Positions 1-8,135 of a stretch of 55,701 nt of DNA are shown here, piece by piece. Where the stretch lies: contig NZ_JAIVFQ010000045.1 in the NCBI RefSeq assembly GCF_020829495.1, forward strand, positions 1 to 55,701, written 5' to 3'. The notes beneath the pieces are model-generated. The model worked only from the letters and a program-made list of their open reading frames with translations, was not told where the DNA came from and did not search any database. The position numbers and the translations under genes were made by a program. The DNA comes from Nostoc favosum CHAB5714 (GTDB taxonomy: Bacteria; Cyanobacteriota; Cyanobacteriia; Cyanobacteriales; Nostocaceae). Each line of letters starts with the position of its first letter. Position 1 is the first letter of the stretch.

Positions 1-40
1 CAATGATAGCATAGACAGTAATTATTTCGTTTAGCATTTT

Positions 41-74
41 CCCCTCCGTTTTTATTCCTGGAGGGGATTTTATT
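41..74 (+). terminator. Rho-independent terminator of a gene left of the window
   Basis: A 7-bp stem, CCCCTCC (41-47) pairing with GGAGGGG (60-66), is followed on the plus strand by ATTTTATT. The T-rich tract lies on the plus strand only, so it would end a plus-strand transcript entering from the left. Nothing else is recognisable in positions 1-162. Confidence 0.5.
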
Positions 75-162
75 GCCTTTTTGACACAAATGCGCGAGTC
101 TCAATTTATAACTAGCAACTTGGGTTACTACAATACTACTGAAATTTTTCATAAATAAAGAA

Positions 163-1044
163 TTAATCAGGCAAATCAGCAGCACTTTGGATATTTTTTA
201 ATATTAAGTCAGGGCTACTACGTTTAATTAAACCAGTTAGCACTTTACCAGGGCCAATTTCTATTACTTGCTGAATGCCGTTGGCTGGTAATTGCAGAGA
301 AATTTCTCGCCATTTTACAGAACCAGTCATTTGTTTATTCAAGCGCTGCTTTAAAGTCGCGGCATCAATAGACGAAATTGGTTCTACATTAGACAACACT
401 GGCACAGTAGCTGGCTGAAATTCCACAGATTCTAGAATGTCTTGGAATTCCGCAGCTGCTGGTGCTATTAAATGTGAGTGAAATGCTCCAGAAACTTTTA
501 GGGGAATAGCACGCTTTGCTTTAACTTGACCCATCACTGCTTGTACAGCCTCAGTCGTACCTGAAATTACCACCTGAGCCGAACTATTATCATTTGCTAT
601 TACCACATCAGGCGTTTGGGCAATGACTTTTTCCAACTGTTCGCAATCAAAGTTCATCAAAGCCGCCATCATCCCACCGACGGCACTATCCATGAGTTCT
701 GCACGGCGCTTTACTAGATATAAACCAACCGACCACTCAAAGACACCCGCTATATAAAGGGCAGTATATTCTCCCAAACTGTGACCAGCAACTAAATCTG
801 GCTTGTGTCCTCGTTCCCGAAGCAGGTCAGCAAGAATGCTTTCAACCACATAAAGACTTGGCTGAGTGTATAGCGTCTGTGATAACTTTTCTTCTTCGTT
901 TTTACAGATATTTATTAGAGACCAGCCCAAAATTTCCTCGGCTTGGGCAAATCTGTTTTTAGCGGAGGGTATATCTAATAAATCTATTCCCATTCCCAGC
1001 GCTTGGGAACCTTGGCCGGGAAACACCCATGCAGTTTTAGTCAT
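163..1044 (-). CDS. fabD: Malonyl-CoA:ACP transacylase (FabD)
   Basis: This enzyme moves malonyl groups from CoA to acyl carrier protein, providing the extender unit for type II fatty acid synthesis in the cytoplasm. The 293-residue length is normal for the family. The N-terminal GQGSQ motif is at residues 10-14, the nucleophile elbow GHSLGE at 87-92 (Ser89), and the catalytic His is probably His189 in GAFHSH. It is the third minus-strand gene after plsX and fabH, so it probably belongs to the same fatty-acid cluster. The 169-bp spacer from fabH is filled with heptamer repeats. The ATG at 1044 fits the conserved N-terminus; no strong Shine-Dalgarno is visible. Confidence 0.96.
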   Translation of the reverse strand: MTKTAWVFPGQGSQALGMGIDLLDIPSAKNRFAQAEEILGWSLINICKNEEEKLSQTLYTQPSLYVVESILADLLRERGHKPDLVAGHSLGEYTALYIAGVFEWSVGLYLVKRRAELMDSAVGGMMAALMNFDCEQLEKVIAQTPDVVIANDNSSAQVVISGTTEAVQAVMGQVKAKRAIPLKVSGAFHSHLIAPAAAEFQDILESVEFQPATVPVLSNVEPISSIDAATLKQRLNKQMTGSVKWREISLQLPANGIQQVIEIGPGKVLTGLIKRSSPDLILKNIQSAADLPD

Positions 1045-1064
1045 TGGTCAAGAGTCAGAAAAGT

Positions 1065-1213
1065 GAAAAGTTAGGAGTTAGGAGTTAGGAGTGAGGAGTG
1101 AGGAGTTAGGAGTGAGGAGTTAGGAGTTAGAAGTTAGGAGTGAGGAGTTAAGAGTTAGAAATTAAAATTCATAACTCATAACTCATAACTCATAACTCTT
1201 AACTCCTAATTCT
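1065..1213. repeat. Heptamer tandem repeat array in the fabH-fabD spacer
   Basis: The spacer consists of tandem 7-mers of the type GTTAGGA/GTGAGGA (about 1073-1160), followed by reverse-complement-type units CATAACT and CTTAACT (about 1168-1205). The two halves are roughly complementary, so the transcript could fold back. This matches the short tandemly repeated repetitive (STRR) heptamers known from heterocystous cyanobacteria. Confidence 0.85.
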
Positions 1214-2206
1214 TTACCTTCCCCATTGGAAAATTGCTGCACCCCAGGTAAGACCGGCACCAAAGCCGGATGCAGCAACGATGTCATTGGGTTTAATTTT
1301 ACCTTCCCGCACTGCTTCATCTAAAGCTAAGGGAATAGAAGCAGCAGAGGTATTGCCGTACTGGGCGAGATTACTTATAACTTTATGTTCTGGGACATTC
1401 AGGCGTTGGGCAACAGCATCGATAATCCTCTGATTAGCTTGATGCAACAGCAGCCAATCTATTTGGTCAACACTGAGGTTGGCTTGAAATAAAGCTTTAT
1501 CAATGATTTCGGGCACTTTTTGCACAGCAAAGCGGTAGACTTCTTTGCCGTTCATAGTAATCGGTTGGTAAGTGCCTTTGGTGACATTGACACCAGTGAG
1601 CAGTTCTTGGGAAGTGCCTGTATATGCAAGGTTGAGGTGATGGTTTTGAGTGCCATCACTTTTAAGGGCAAATCCTAATAAGCGATCGCTTTTGTCAGCT
1701 TGCAATACTACAGCCCCTGCACCATCACCAAACAATACACAAGTGCGCCGATCTTCCCAATCTACCCAGCGAGAGAGGATATCTGCACCTATCAACAGCA
1801 CATTTTTATAGACACCTGTTCTAATGTATTGGGCTGCTGTAACTAGACCAAACACAAAGCCAGAGCAGGCTGCTGTCAAGTCAAAAGCTACTGCGTTGGT
1901 GGCTCCCAATTGAGCCTGTACTTGACAAGCACTACCAAACAAATCATCAGGGGTGGAAGTCGCTAGCAGAATCAGGTCTAGGTCTTTTGGTTTAATTCCC
2001 GAAGCTGCGATCGCCTGACTGCTGGCAGCAGTAGCAAGTACACTCAAGGACTCAGATGGCAGCGCTAATCGCCGTTGACGAATTCCAGTTCTTGTAGCAA
2101 TCCACTCATCTGATGTTTCAACTACTTCACTCAATGTCTGGTTGTGTAGGGAAGTTGCTGGTACTGCCGAGCCACTTCCGGTAATTGCTACGCCTAAGTT
2201 TTGCAC
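1214..2206 (-). CDS. fabH: 3-oxoacyl-ACP synthase III (FabH)
   Basis: This enzyme condenses acetyl-CoA with malonyl-ACP to start fatty acid elongation. The 330 residues show the full FabH catalytic triad: Cys114 in TAACSG, His255 in LLHQAN and Asn285 in YGNTSA. The thiolase fold is complete and I see no truncation. It follows plsX on the same strand with a 134-bp repeat-filled spacer and precedes fabD, an order common in bacteria where acyl supply and phospholipid synthesis are linked. The start at 2206 (ATG) gives the usual short lead-in to the AITGSGSAVP strand. Confidence 0.96.
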   Translation of the reverse strand: MQNLGVAITGSGSAVPATSLHNQTLSEVVETSDEWIATRTGIRQRRLALPSESLSVLATAASSQAIAASGIKPKDLDLILLATSTPDDLFGSACQVQAQLGATNAVAFDLTAACSGFVFGLVTAAQYIRTGVYKNVLLIGADILSRWVDWEDRRTCVLFGDGAGAVVLQADKSDRLLGFALKSDGTQNHHLNLAYTGTSQELLTGVNVTKGTYQPITMNGKEVYRFAVQKVPEIIDKALFQANLSVDQIDWLLLHQANQRIIDAVAQRLNVPEHKVISNLAQYGNTSAASIPLALDEAVREGKIKPNDIVAASGFGAGLTWGAAIFQWGR

Positions 2207-2340
2207 TCCTAATCTCCCAAGCTATCAGCTTTTTGTCTTTTGTCTTTTGTCCTTTGTCATTTGTCCTTTGTCATTTGTCCTGTACCAGTTGTCCTTTGTC
2301 CTTTACAAATGACTAATGACTAATGACCAATGACTAATGA
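2207..2340. repeat. Heptamer tandem repeats in the plsX-fabH spacer
   Basis: The spacer starts with 7-mers of the type TTTTGTC/TTTGTCC/TTTGTCA (about 2230-2305) and ends with ATGACTA/ATGACCA units (about 2309-2343) that run up to the plsX stop codon. The unit differs from the one in the neighbouring fabH-fabD spacer, so the two arrays did not arise by copying one another. Confidence 0.8.
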
Positions 2341-3363
2341 CTAACCGCTCTCGCGCTCTAGGATATATTGGGACTGAATTCGTTGTATCACTTGGTTGTC
2401 AACGGCTTCTTTGGCCATGCGAATTGCATTAAAAATTGAAGGAGCTTGTGAGCTACCGTGACCGATAAAACAGACACCTGCCACGCCTAACAGCAAAGCC
2501 CCACCATGTTCTGCGTGATCCATCCGCTGTTTAATCCGCTTCAGGTTTGGTTTTAAGAGTGCTGAACCGATTTGACCATGCAATCCTTGGGGTAATTCTT
2601 CCCGCAGAATTTGTAGAATCACTTCTCCGACTGCTTCGGCAAATTTTAATAATACATTGCCCACAAAGCCGTCACAGACAATCACATCAAAGCGACCAGA
2701 AAGCACATCACGCCCTTCGGCATTGCCAATAAAATTAATTTGGGAATTTTCGCGTAGTAGTTGGTGGGCACGGACGGCTGCATCATTGCCTTTAGAGTCT
2801 TCTTCACCGATATTCAGCAAACCTACTTTAGGTTCGGTTGTACCTAAAACATATTGACTGTAAGCCGATCCCATGACGGCAAACTGCTCTAAAAACTTCG
2901 GACGGCAATCTACATTCGCGCCGACATCAAGTACCAACACTGGCTTACCAGCAACAATTGTCGGAAAAACAGTCCCTATGGCTGGGCGGTCAATTCCTGG
3001 CAATCGTCCTAAGCGGAGCAAAGCTGATGCCATCGCTGCCCCAGAGTGGCCGGCAGAAAATACGGCATCTGCTTTTTGCTGCTTGACTAAATCCATCGCC
3101 ACATTGATAGAAGCCTTGCGTTTGCGTCTAACTGCATTTAAAGGCTCCTCATCCATAGCGATCGCTTCCTGTGCAGTCACGATCTCCACCTGCCCTAAAT
3201 TCGTTTTTGGCGGCAAGGCAGCTTCTATTTGTTGAGGATCACCAACCAGTAATACATCTACACCCAATTCTTCCCTTGCTCGCAATGCGCCAGCAACGAT
3301 TTCACCGGGTGCGTGATCCCCTCCCATTGCGTCAATTGCGATCCTTACGCGAGTCGATCCCAT
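2341..3363 (-). CDS. plsX: Phosphate acyltransferase PlsX
   Basis: PlsX makes acyl-phosphate from acyl-ACP and phosphate, the first step of the PlsX/PlsY route to phosphatidic acid; it is a peripheral membrane enzyme. The 340-residue product carries the conserved start IAIDAMGGDHAPGEIV and the later GFVGNVLLK, HAEHGGALLLG and GHGSS motifs typical of the family. It is the first gene of the plsX-fabH-fabD run. The start at 3363 adds only five residues (MGSTR) before the conserved core; an ATG at 3363 is the simplest choice. The upstream 320 bp has no gene and is dominated by G-rich and C-rich tandem repeats. Confidence 0.95.
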   Translation of the reverse strand: MGSTRVRIAIDAMGGDHAPGEIVAGALRAREELGVDVLLVGDPQQIEAALPPKTNLGQVEIVTAQEAIAMDEEPLNAVRRKRKASINVAMDLVKQQKADAVFSAGHSGAAMASALLRLGRLPGIDRPAIGTVFPTIVAGKPVLVLDVGANVDCRPKFLEQFAVMGSAYSQYVLGTTEPKVGLLNIGEEDSKGNDAAVRAHQLLRENSQINFIGNAEGRDVLSGRFDVIVCDGFVGNVLLKFAEAVGEVILQILREELPQGLHGQIGSALLKPNLKRIKQRMDHAEHGGALLLGVAGVCFIGHGSSQAPSIFNAIRMAKEAVDNQVIQRIQSQYILERESG

Positions 3364-3496
3364 TGCTCACAGCTTCTAGAAACCTTACAAATTTTACCAG
3401 ATGGCTTTGCCGAAAAAGCTTAACTTTCTGACTGCCAAATTATTTCTGTTACTATTGCAACAATTTTTGCTGGCAAGCTCAAGATAGCACGAATTT

Positions 3497-3707
3497 GGGC
3501 ATTGGGGATTGGGCATTGGGCATTGGGGATTGGGCATTGGGCATTGGGGATTGGGCATTGGGCATTGGGGATTGGGCATTGGGGATTGGGCATTGGGCAA
3601 TAGCCCGCCTCCCCTGCTCCCCCTGCTCCCCCTGCTCCCCCTGCTCCCCCTGCTCCCTGCCCCCTGCTCCCTACTCCCTACTCCCTACTCCCCACTCCCT
3701 TCTACCC
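3497..3707. repeat. G-rich heptamer array plus C-rich 9-mer array upstream of plsX
   Basis: Positions 3497-3598 hold about fourteen GGGCATT/GGGGATT heptamers. They are followed from about 3604 by tandem 9-mers CCCTGCTCC and then by CTACTCC/CCACTCC heptamers that run into the 3' end of pepA. The gap between plsX (start 3363) and pepA (stop 3685) contains no other recognisable feature in 3364-3496. Both strands stay open across the array only because of its periodicity; the resulting frames have no protein-like composition. Confidence 0.9.
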
Positions 3708-5166
3708 AGTTAACTAGCGTCCGAACGCCGTAGCCGGTTGCCCCAGCGCCGTTGTAGCCATTTTCTTTATCTGTCCACACTGGGCCAGCAATATCTAAGT
3801 GCGCCCAAGGTGTGTCTTTGACGAATTGCTTAAGGAAAAGGGCGGCGGTAATGGAACCACCTGGACGCGGGCCAGTATTTTTCATGTCCGCAATGCCAGA
3901 CTTTAGCCCTTCAAAATATTTTTCTTCCATTGGCATCCGCCAAATCTTTTCTCCTGAAGTTTGGGCAGCTTTCTCTAGCTGGGAAGCGACAGCATCATCG
4001 GGGGTGTATAAACCAGCAATATCTTCACCCAAGGCAATGACGTTAGCACCGGTCAGGGTGGCTAAATCCACGATCGCATCTAATCCCAATTTGTCGGCAA
4101 ACACCAAGGCATCTGCTAGGGTCAAACGTCCTTCAGCGTCGGTGTTGTTAACTTCGATTGTTTTGCCGTTTGATGCTGTAAGAATGTCTCCAGGGTGCAT
4201 AGCGCGACCGCTAATCATGTTTTCAGCCACCGCCGAGATGAAGTGAACCTCAACATCTGGCTTAATTTGAGCAATTGCTTTTGCCGCGCCCAAGGTAGCA
4301 GCTGCACCGCCCATATCCATTTTCATGGTTTCGATGCCGCTACCTGCACCTTTAATATTGAGTCCACCGGAATCGAAGGTTACACCTTTGCCAATAATTG
4401 CTAGTTTCTTTTTGGGTGTACCTTCTGGTTTGTAAGTCAGGTGAATGAATTTAGGTGGCAACTCGGAAGCTTGCGCTACCCCCAAAAAAGCACCCATACC
4501 CAACTTTTCACAGTCTTCTCTTTCTAGAATTTCTACTTGTAAACCGTATTCGTTTGCGATCGCTTGAGCAGTTTCTGCCAAAGTAATTGGTGTTACTGCA
4601 TTAGCTGGTGCTGCGACTAACTCCCGTGCCAAGTTTACCCCTGACACAATTTGATTGGCGCGGGTGATGGCTGCTTCTTGTCCACCGAATCCTAGTAAAT
4701 CTACGGTTTCTATTTGTGAACCTTTATCTTCTGGTTCTGATTTAAAGCGAATATCTTGGTAAAGCGCCAATTCTACACCTTCTGCGATTGCTTGGGCGCT
4801 TGCGGCTGGATCGTTATTCCACAATGGGAAACTAAATCCCAGAATTTTGCTTTTTTGCTTTTTTGCTACTCTGGCTACGGCAGCAGCAGCGCGTCGTAAA
4901 GTGTCGAGTTTTAGTGCATCTGGTTTACCTAAACCTACGAGAATCAATTTACGCACTGGGCTACCAGGATTCACACGAGTAAAGATGGTAGTGTTGGCTT
5001 TACCTTTAAATTCTTCTTCAGCAATTAGTTCTTTTAAGACCCCGGAAAACTTTTCATCTAAAGTTGCCAATTCTCCAGTTAACTCTACTGCATCTTCAAA
5101 TAATCCAATTGCCAAACTATCGCCTGCCCACTCTAGCAAAGGCTTATCACTAGGTTGAATTGTCAT
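3685..5166 (-). CDS. pepA: Leucyl aminopeptidase, M17 family (PepA)
   Basis: A cytosolic metallo-aminopeptidase that removes N-terminal residues during peptide turnover; the family forms hexamers with two metal ions per active site. The 493 residues include the M17 signature NTDAEGRL at 341-348. By alignment with E. coli PepA the metal ligands are Lys260, Asp265, Asp284, Asp343 and Glu345, with catalytic Lys272 and Arg347. The extreme C-terminus (residues GSGE and the stop) is encoded by GGGAGTA-type heptamers of the adjacent repeat array, so the array defines the stop codon. It is divergent from the toxin gene that begins at 5356. Confidence 0.96.
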   Translation of the reverse strand: MTIQPSDKPLLEWAGDSLAIGLFEDAVELTGELATLDEKFSGVLKELIAEEEFKGKANTTIFTRVNPGSPVRKLILVGLGKPDALKLDTLRRAAAAVARVAKKQKSKILGFSFPLWNNDPAASAQAIAEGVELALYQDIRFKSEPEDKGSQIETVDLLGFGGQEAAITRANQIVSGVNLARELVAAPANAVTPITLAETAQAIANEYGLQVEILEREDCEKLGMGAFLGVAQASELPPKFIHLTYKPEGTPKKKLAIIGKGVTFDSGGLNIKGAGSGIETMKMDMGGAAATLGAAKAIAQIKPDVEVHFISAVAENMISGRAMHPGDILTASNGKTIEVNNTDAEGRLTLADALVFADKLGLDAIVDLATLTGANVIALGEDIAGLYTPDDAVASQLEKAAQTSGEKIWRMPMEEKYFEGLKSGIADMKNTGPRPGGSITAALFLKQFVKDTPWAHLDIAGPVWTDKENGYNGAGATGYGVRTLVNWVEGSGE

Positions 5167-5355
5167 GTTGGGATTTTGTGTAAATATTCCTTCTTGTACC
5201 AGTATTGCTCAAAATTCTTGTTTCAGGCTGAAGGGAGTGGGGGGTGAAGGAGATAAGGGAGATGAGGGAGTAGGGGCCAGTAGCTATAATTTAGTACTGA
5301 GAGTGTCAATCCATATACTCTTGAAAATGTATGACATCTTAACCATAATAAATTA

Positions 5356-5709
5356 GTGGAATGGCAAGTTGAGTTTCATCATGATTTCGAGTCTGAGTTC
5401 GATGCTCTACCTCAAGAAGTAAAAAATGAGTTGCTTGCTACGGCTCAGGTATTAGAAATGTTTGGCCCACAAGCAAAACGTCCTCATGTTGATACGCTCA
5501 AAGGGTCGAAGTACGGAAACATGAAAGAGTTACGATTCTCAGCTTTTGGTGGTGTTTGGCGTGTGGCGTTTGCTTTTGACCCATTGAGGCAAGCCATTTT
5601 ATTGGTAGCAGGTGACAAATCCGGCGTTAGCCAAAAACTTTTTTATAAACACTTAATTCAAAAGGCTGATGCACGGTACAAGAGCCATCTTAAAAAACTA
5701 AAAGAATAA
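5356..5709 (+). CDS. RelE/HigB-type toxin (phage Gp49-like family)
   Basis: The 117-residue protein resembles Gp49-like/HigB toxins, ribosome-dependent mRNA endonucleases of type II toxin-antitoxin systems. Visible family features are the basic LKGSKYGNMKELRF strand (about residues 48-62), GVWRVAFAFDP and the VAGDKSGVSQKLFY tail with the usual Lys-rich end. The start is GTG at 5356. An 11-bp gap separates it from the downstream small gene, the toxin-first order typical of higBA. Toxin residues look intact, so it may still be active. The assignment rests on pattern only. Confidence 0.8.
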   Translation: MEWQVEFHHDFESEFDALPQEVKNELLATAQVLEMFGPQAKRPHVDTLKGSKYGNMKELRFSAFGGVWRVAFAFDPLRQAILLVAGDKSGVSQKLFYKHLIQKADARYKSHLKKLKE

Positions 5710-5720
5710 GGGTAAGAAGA

Positions 5721-5936
5721 ATGGGCAAAAGCCTAAGAGAAAAAATTAAAGAACAGCTAATAGAAAACCAAATAAAAATTGAAAGCCGCGCTCAGGAATT
5801 AATAGCTCAGGAATTAACTAGACAAAAAATTAGACTAGAGAAACAGCAACTTAAAGTTCGAGTTAGAAAGGGAAAAGGTTTTAAAAAAAGAGAGGTAGTT
5901 ATATTTGGAAAGATTAATGATAGAACATTAATTTAG
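5721..5936 (+). CDS. Antitoxin-like protein missing the helix-turn-helix core
   Basis: The 71-residue product begins MGKSLREKIKEQL and continues with KIESRAQELIAQEL, the N-terminal helix pattern of the XRE-type antitoxins that partner Gp49-like toxins (usually about 95-105 residues). After about residue 38, where the helix-turn-helix should follow, the sequence becomes Lys/Arg-rich and ends KKREVVIFGKINDRTLI, which resembles the terminal beta-strand of such antitoxins. I infer an internal in-frame deletion of roughly 35-40 residues covering the DNA-binding domain. It could instead be a genuinely short antitoxin. It sits directly behind the toxin gene with its own AGAAG-like ribosome site. Confidence 0.6.
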   Translation: MGKSLREKIKEQLIENQIKIESRAQELIAQELTRQKIRLEKQQLKVRVRKGKGFKKREVVIFGKINDRTLI

Positions 5937-6083
5937 TAAAACACTACAAAAGCCTGCCAAGCCGTTGGAGTTTGGCAGGCTTTAAAGTTATTAAAAATGG
6001 CTAGTTCTGGGTCTGATACTCGTGAACTCCGCTGATAACTCCACTTTTTTACCTCCTCTGCCCAATGCCCAATACCCAAAGCC

Positions 6084-7250
6084 CTATGCCCCAATTCCAT
6101 TTTTGTCAATATCAAATTTGCTGGCGATCGCTTCTATTATTTCTTGCTCAACTGGTGTAGTCTTATTGTCAAGCTGGGCAATTTTGTAACACTGAGCCAG
6201 CAAGGGTATAGCAAAATCACGATTTAGCTGATTGAGCAGTATATCTAAAGATTTAGGTGATTTGATATTTCGCGCAATGGCATCCAAGGAGTTAGGGCTG
6301 AGGTTTAGAGTTTGTAATTCTGGCAAAATTTCTTCCCAAGTCTTCTCTGGATGACTAGCCAGGATCATGTGAACTAAAATTTGATCCATGACGGCTTCTT
6401 GAGCGATCGCAGTTTCTAAATACTTTTCACTCTCTGCTTTTAATGTTGCCAGAGTCTGAGGCGATGCTAGGGAAGTTGATTCATCTAGCTTGGCTTCGTA
6501 AAATCGACAAGCAGCATACCCCAATGAATAGATCATCGTCGCATTTGAACTAGCTGCGATCGCTGCACCTGCCAAGGGTATATTTCGCAGCAAGCCTAAT
6601 CCCGCAGCTTTCAACAGACGGCCTCCACCCAAGGCCAGACCAAAAATTGCCAAAACTTCACCTTTACGGGCAGGATCTTTTAAATCTAGCCCGTAGACAG
6701 ATGCAATCTGATAAAGCATTTCTGACTGTATTTTGGTTGTGGCTGTTAAATCAATTGCCAACAATGCAACTGCTATTCCTGGCAAAACACTTGTTGCTAG
6801 TCCAACTGTGCCTGCTTGAGTTGCTTTTTCGACCATGATTCGGTGAGCAATCTGGCTAGCTGATTCATTTGGATACTGTTGCTTGAGCTTGTTTACAGCT
6901 ACTTCTGCTTTTTCCAAATCAACAGCGTCAGTAGTACCAATTAGCCAATTTAGATTTAATACTCCAGATAGTTTTCTAATCAGCCAATTTTCGCTCAGGC
7001 GATTCACAACCTGACCGCTACTTTGAGTTGTTTGCTCAATAAACTTGTGTGTTTCTTTCGCTGTCGCTTCTCCCACCCCTACTGCTGTGTCTAAAACTGC
7101 TTTGCCAGTCTCAGCAACAGTTTTAATAAAAAACTCTACTATAGACGGTTCATTTTCTACTGATGATTGAGCCTGGATTTGTCCTTCTGAAGTTTTTCTG
7201 GGTGAATTAACTGATTTATTCACTTCTATTTCTTGTGGTTTGTCTGCCAT
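6084..7250 (-). CDS. EcsC-family protein
   Basis: The protein matches the EcsC family, named after a gene next to the Bacillus EcsAB ABC transporter; its biochemical role is unknown. From the ATG at 7250 it is 388 residues: a charged, Ser/Glu-rich N-terminus, an amphipathic region, then the EcsC core (about residues 115-260) with hydrophobic stretches around VGLATSVLPGIAVALLAIDL and LLRNIPLAGAAIAASSNA, and a helical C-terminus. A longer form from 7313 is open but adds an unconserved lead. The last residues and stop codon lie in a GGGCATT-type heptamer stretch (6060-6095). It is flanked by two toxin-antitoxin modules with no obvious functional link. Confidence 0.75.
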   Translation of the reverse strand: MADKPQEIEVNKSVNSPRKTSEGQIQAQSSVENEPSIVEFFIKTVAETGKAVLDTAVGVGEATAKETHKFIEQTTQSSGQVVNRLSENWLIRKLSGVLNLNWLIGTTDAVDLEKAEVAVNKLKQQYPNESASQIAHRIMVEKATQAGTVGLATSVLPGIAVALLAIDLTATTKIQSEMLYQIASVYGLDLKDPARKGEVLAIFGLALGGGRLLKAAGLGLLRNIPLAGAAIAASSNATMIYSLGYAACRFYEAKLDESTSLASPQTLATLKAESEKYLETAIAQEAVMDQILVHMILASHPEKTWEEILPELQTLNLSPNSLDAIARNIKSPKSLDILLNQLNRDFAIPLLAQCYKIAQLDNKTTPVEQEIIEAIASKFDIDKNGIGA

Positions 7251-7400
7251 TGCTTGACACCATCTTGTAAAGCCTCTCTTTTGGTTGTAGCGAAAGTGTA
7301 AGTGGCTTGACATCTGCCGACAAGTACAATTTGTCAGAGTAAATAGGAATTATTCTGAGCCTTAACTATAGACATCCGAATGGTGACACAGGTTCTGATT

Positions 7401-7748
7401 TTATAATTGATAACCTAATGTCAACAACACTTTACCTTCCAAAATAGTGAGTATTTCTGGAGTCAGAGTCGCCACTTTTCTTTGCAATCTTGTTTTATCA
7501 ATTACCCGCAATTGGTGGCAAAGAGCAACTGAATCTCGTTCTAATCCACCTTCACCACTTTCAATTAATAAACAGGTTGGCAAAGACGCACGACGTAAAT
7601 TTGTTGTTAGAGGAATGGTGATAATAGTGGTGGAAAATTCGGCAATGATATTATCTTGAAAAATAATAACTGGTCTTGTGCCTCCTTGTTCAGAACCCTT
7701 GGTAGGGTCTAAATTGGCTAGCCATACTTCACCTCGTTGAACCCTCAT
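7401..7748 (-). CDS. PemK/MazF-type mRNA interferase toxin
   Basis: A 115-residue protein of the MazF/PemK superfamily, sequence-specific endoribonucleases that cleave mRNA when freed from their antitoxin. Visible hallmarks are the N-terminal RGEVWLANLDPTKGSEQGG segment with the following TRPVIIF (the catalytic Arg region) and IPLTTNLR (the catalytic Thr region). The start ATG overlaps the stop codon of the upstream antitoxin gene by 4 bp (ATGA), implying translational coupling. Length and motifs look intact. Confidence 0.9.
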   Translation of the reverse strand: MRVQRGEVWLANLDPTKGSEQGGTRPVIIFQDNIIAEFSTTIITIPLTTNLRRASLPTCLLIESGEGGLERDSVALCHQLRVIDKTRLQRKVATLTPEILTILEGKVLLTLGYQL

Positions 7749-7981
7749 TTCAAATCTTCTTGTATAAGAAGTTCTACATATTCATCTAATCCTGCTTCAG
7801 CTAATTGACGATCTTCCTGGGCAAACTCACTGTAAAGAACAGCCATTTGATTTTTATCTATTTGCCAGCTAATATTTCTGCTGCGGAATTTGAGGAAGGC
7901 AATAAAATCACTAACTTGTTTGAGTTGTTCTTCATTCAATTTATCTAATTCTAGAGTTAGTAACTCTTTAAGAGCAACCAT
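7745..7981 (-). CDS. Antitoxin of the PemK/MazF-type module
   Basis: The 78-residue acidic protein precedes the toxin gene and overlaps it by 4 bp, the usual antitoxin-toxin arrangement. It starts with a helical segment (LDKLNEEQLKQVSDFIAFLKF) common to small cyanobacterial antitoxins and ends in an acidic C-terminal tail (EYVELLIQEDLK), the part expected to wrap the toxin. No classical MazE beta-fold is obvious to me, so the family call is by context. An AGACTCTAAA stretch just upstream of the ATG is the only ribosome-site candidate. Confidence 0.75.
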   Translation of the reverse strand: MVALKELLTLELDKLNEEQLKQVSDFIAFLKFRSRNISWQIDKNQMAVLYSEFAQEDRQLAEAGLDEYVELLIQEDLK

Positions 7982-8135
7982 TTTAGAGTCTCCAATAAAT
8001 ATGTGGTCAAGCTTTTTAAGGACGCAAATATTATTTGAATGTGACGAGATAATTTAGATGCCGTTTACCCTAATTTTTCACCGAACAAGGCAAAAGAAAG
8101 GTTGTGATACGCCTGAATTTATGTGAGGCAAATTT

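Noticed and set aside
3394..3733. Open frames through the G-rich and C-rich arrays before plsX
   Set aside because: They consist of repeated translations of heptamers and 9-mers and have no protein character.
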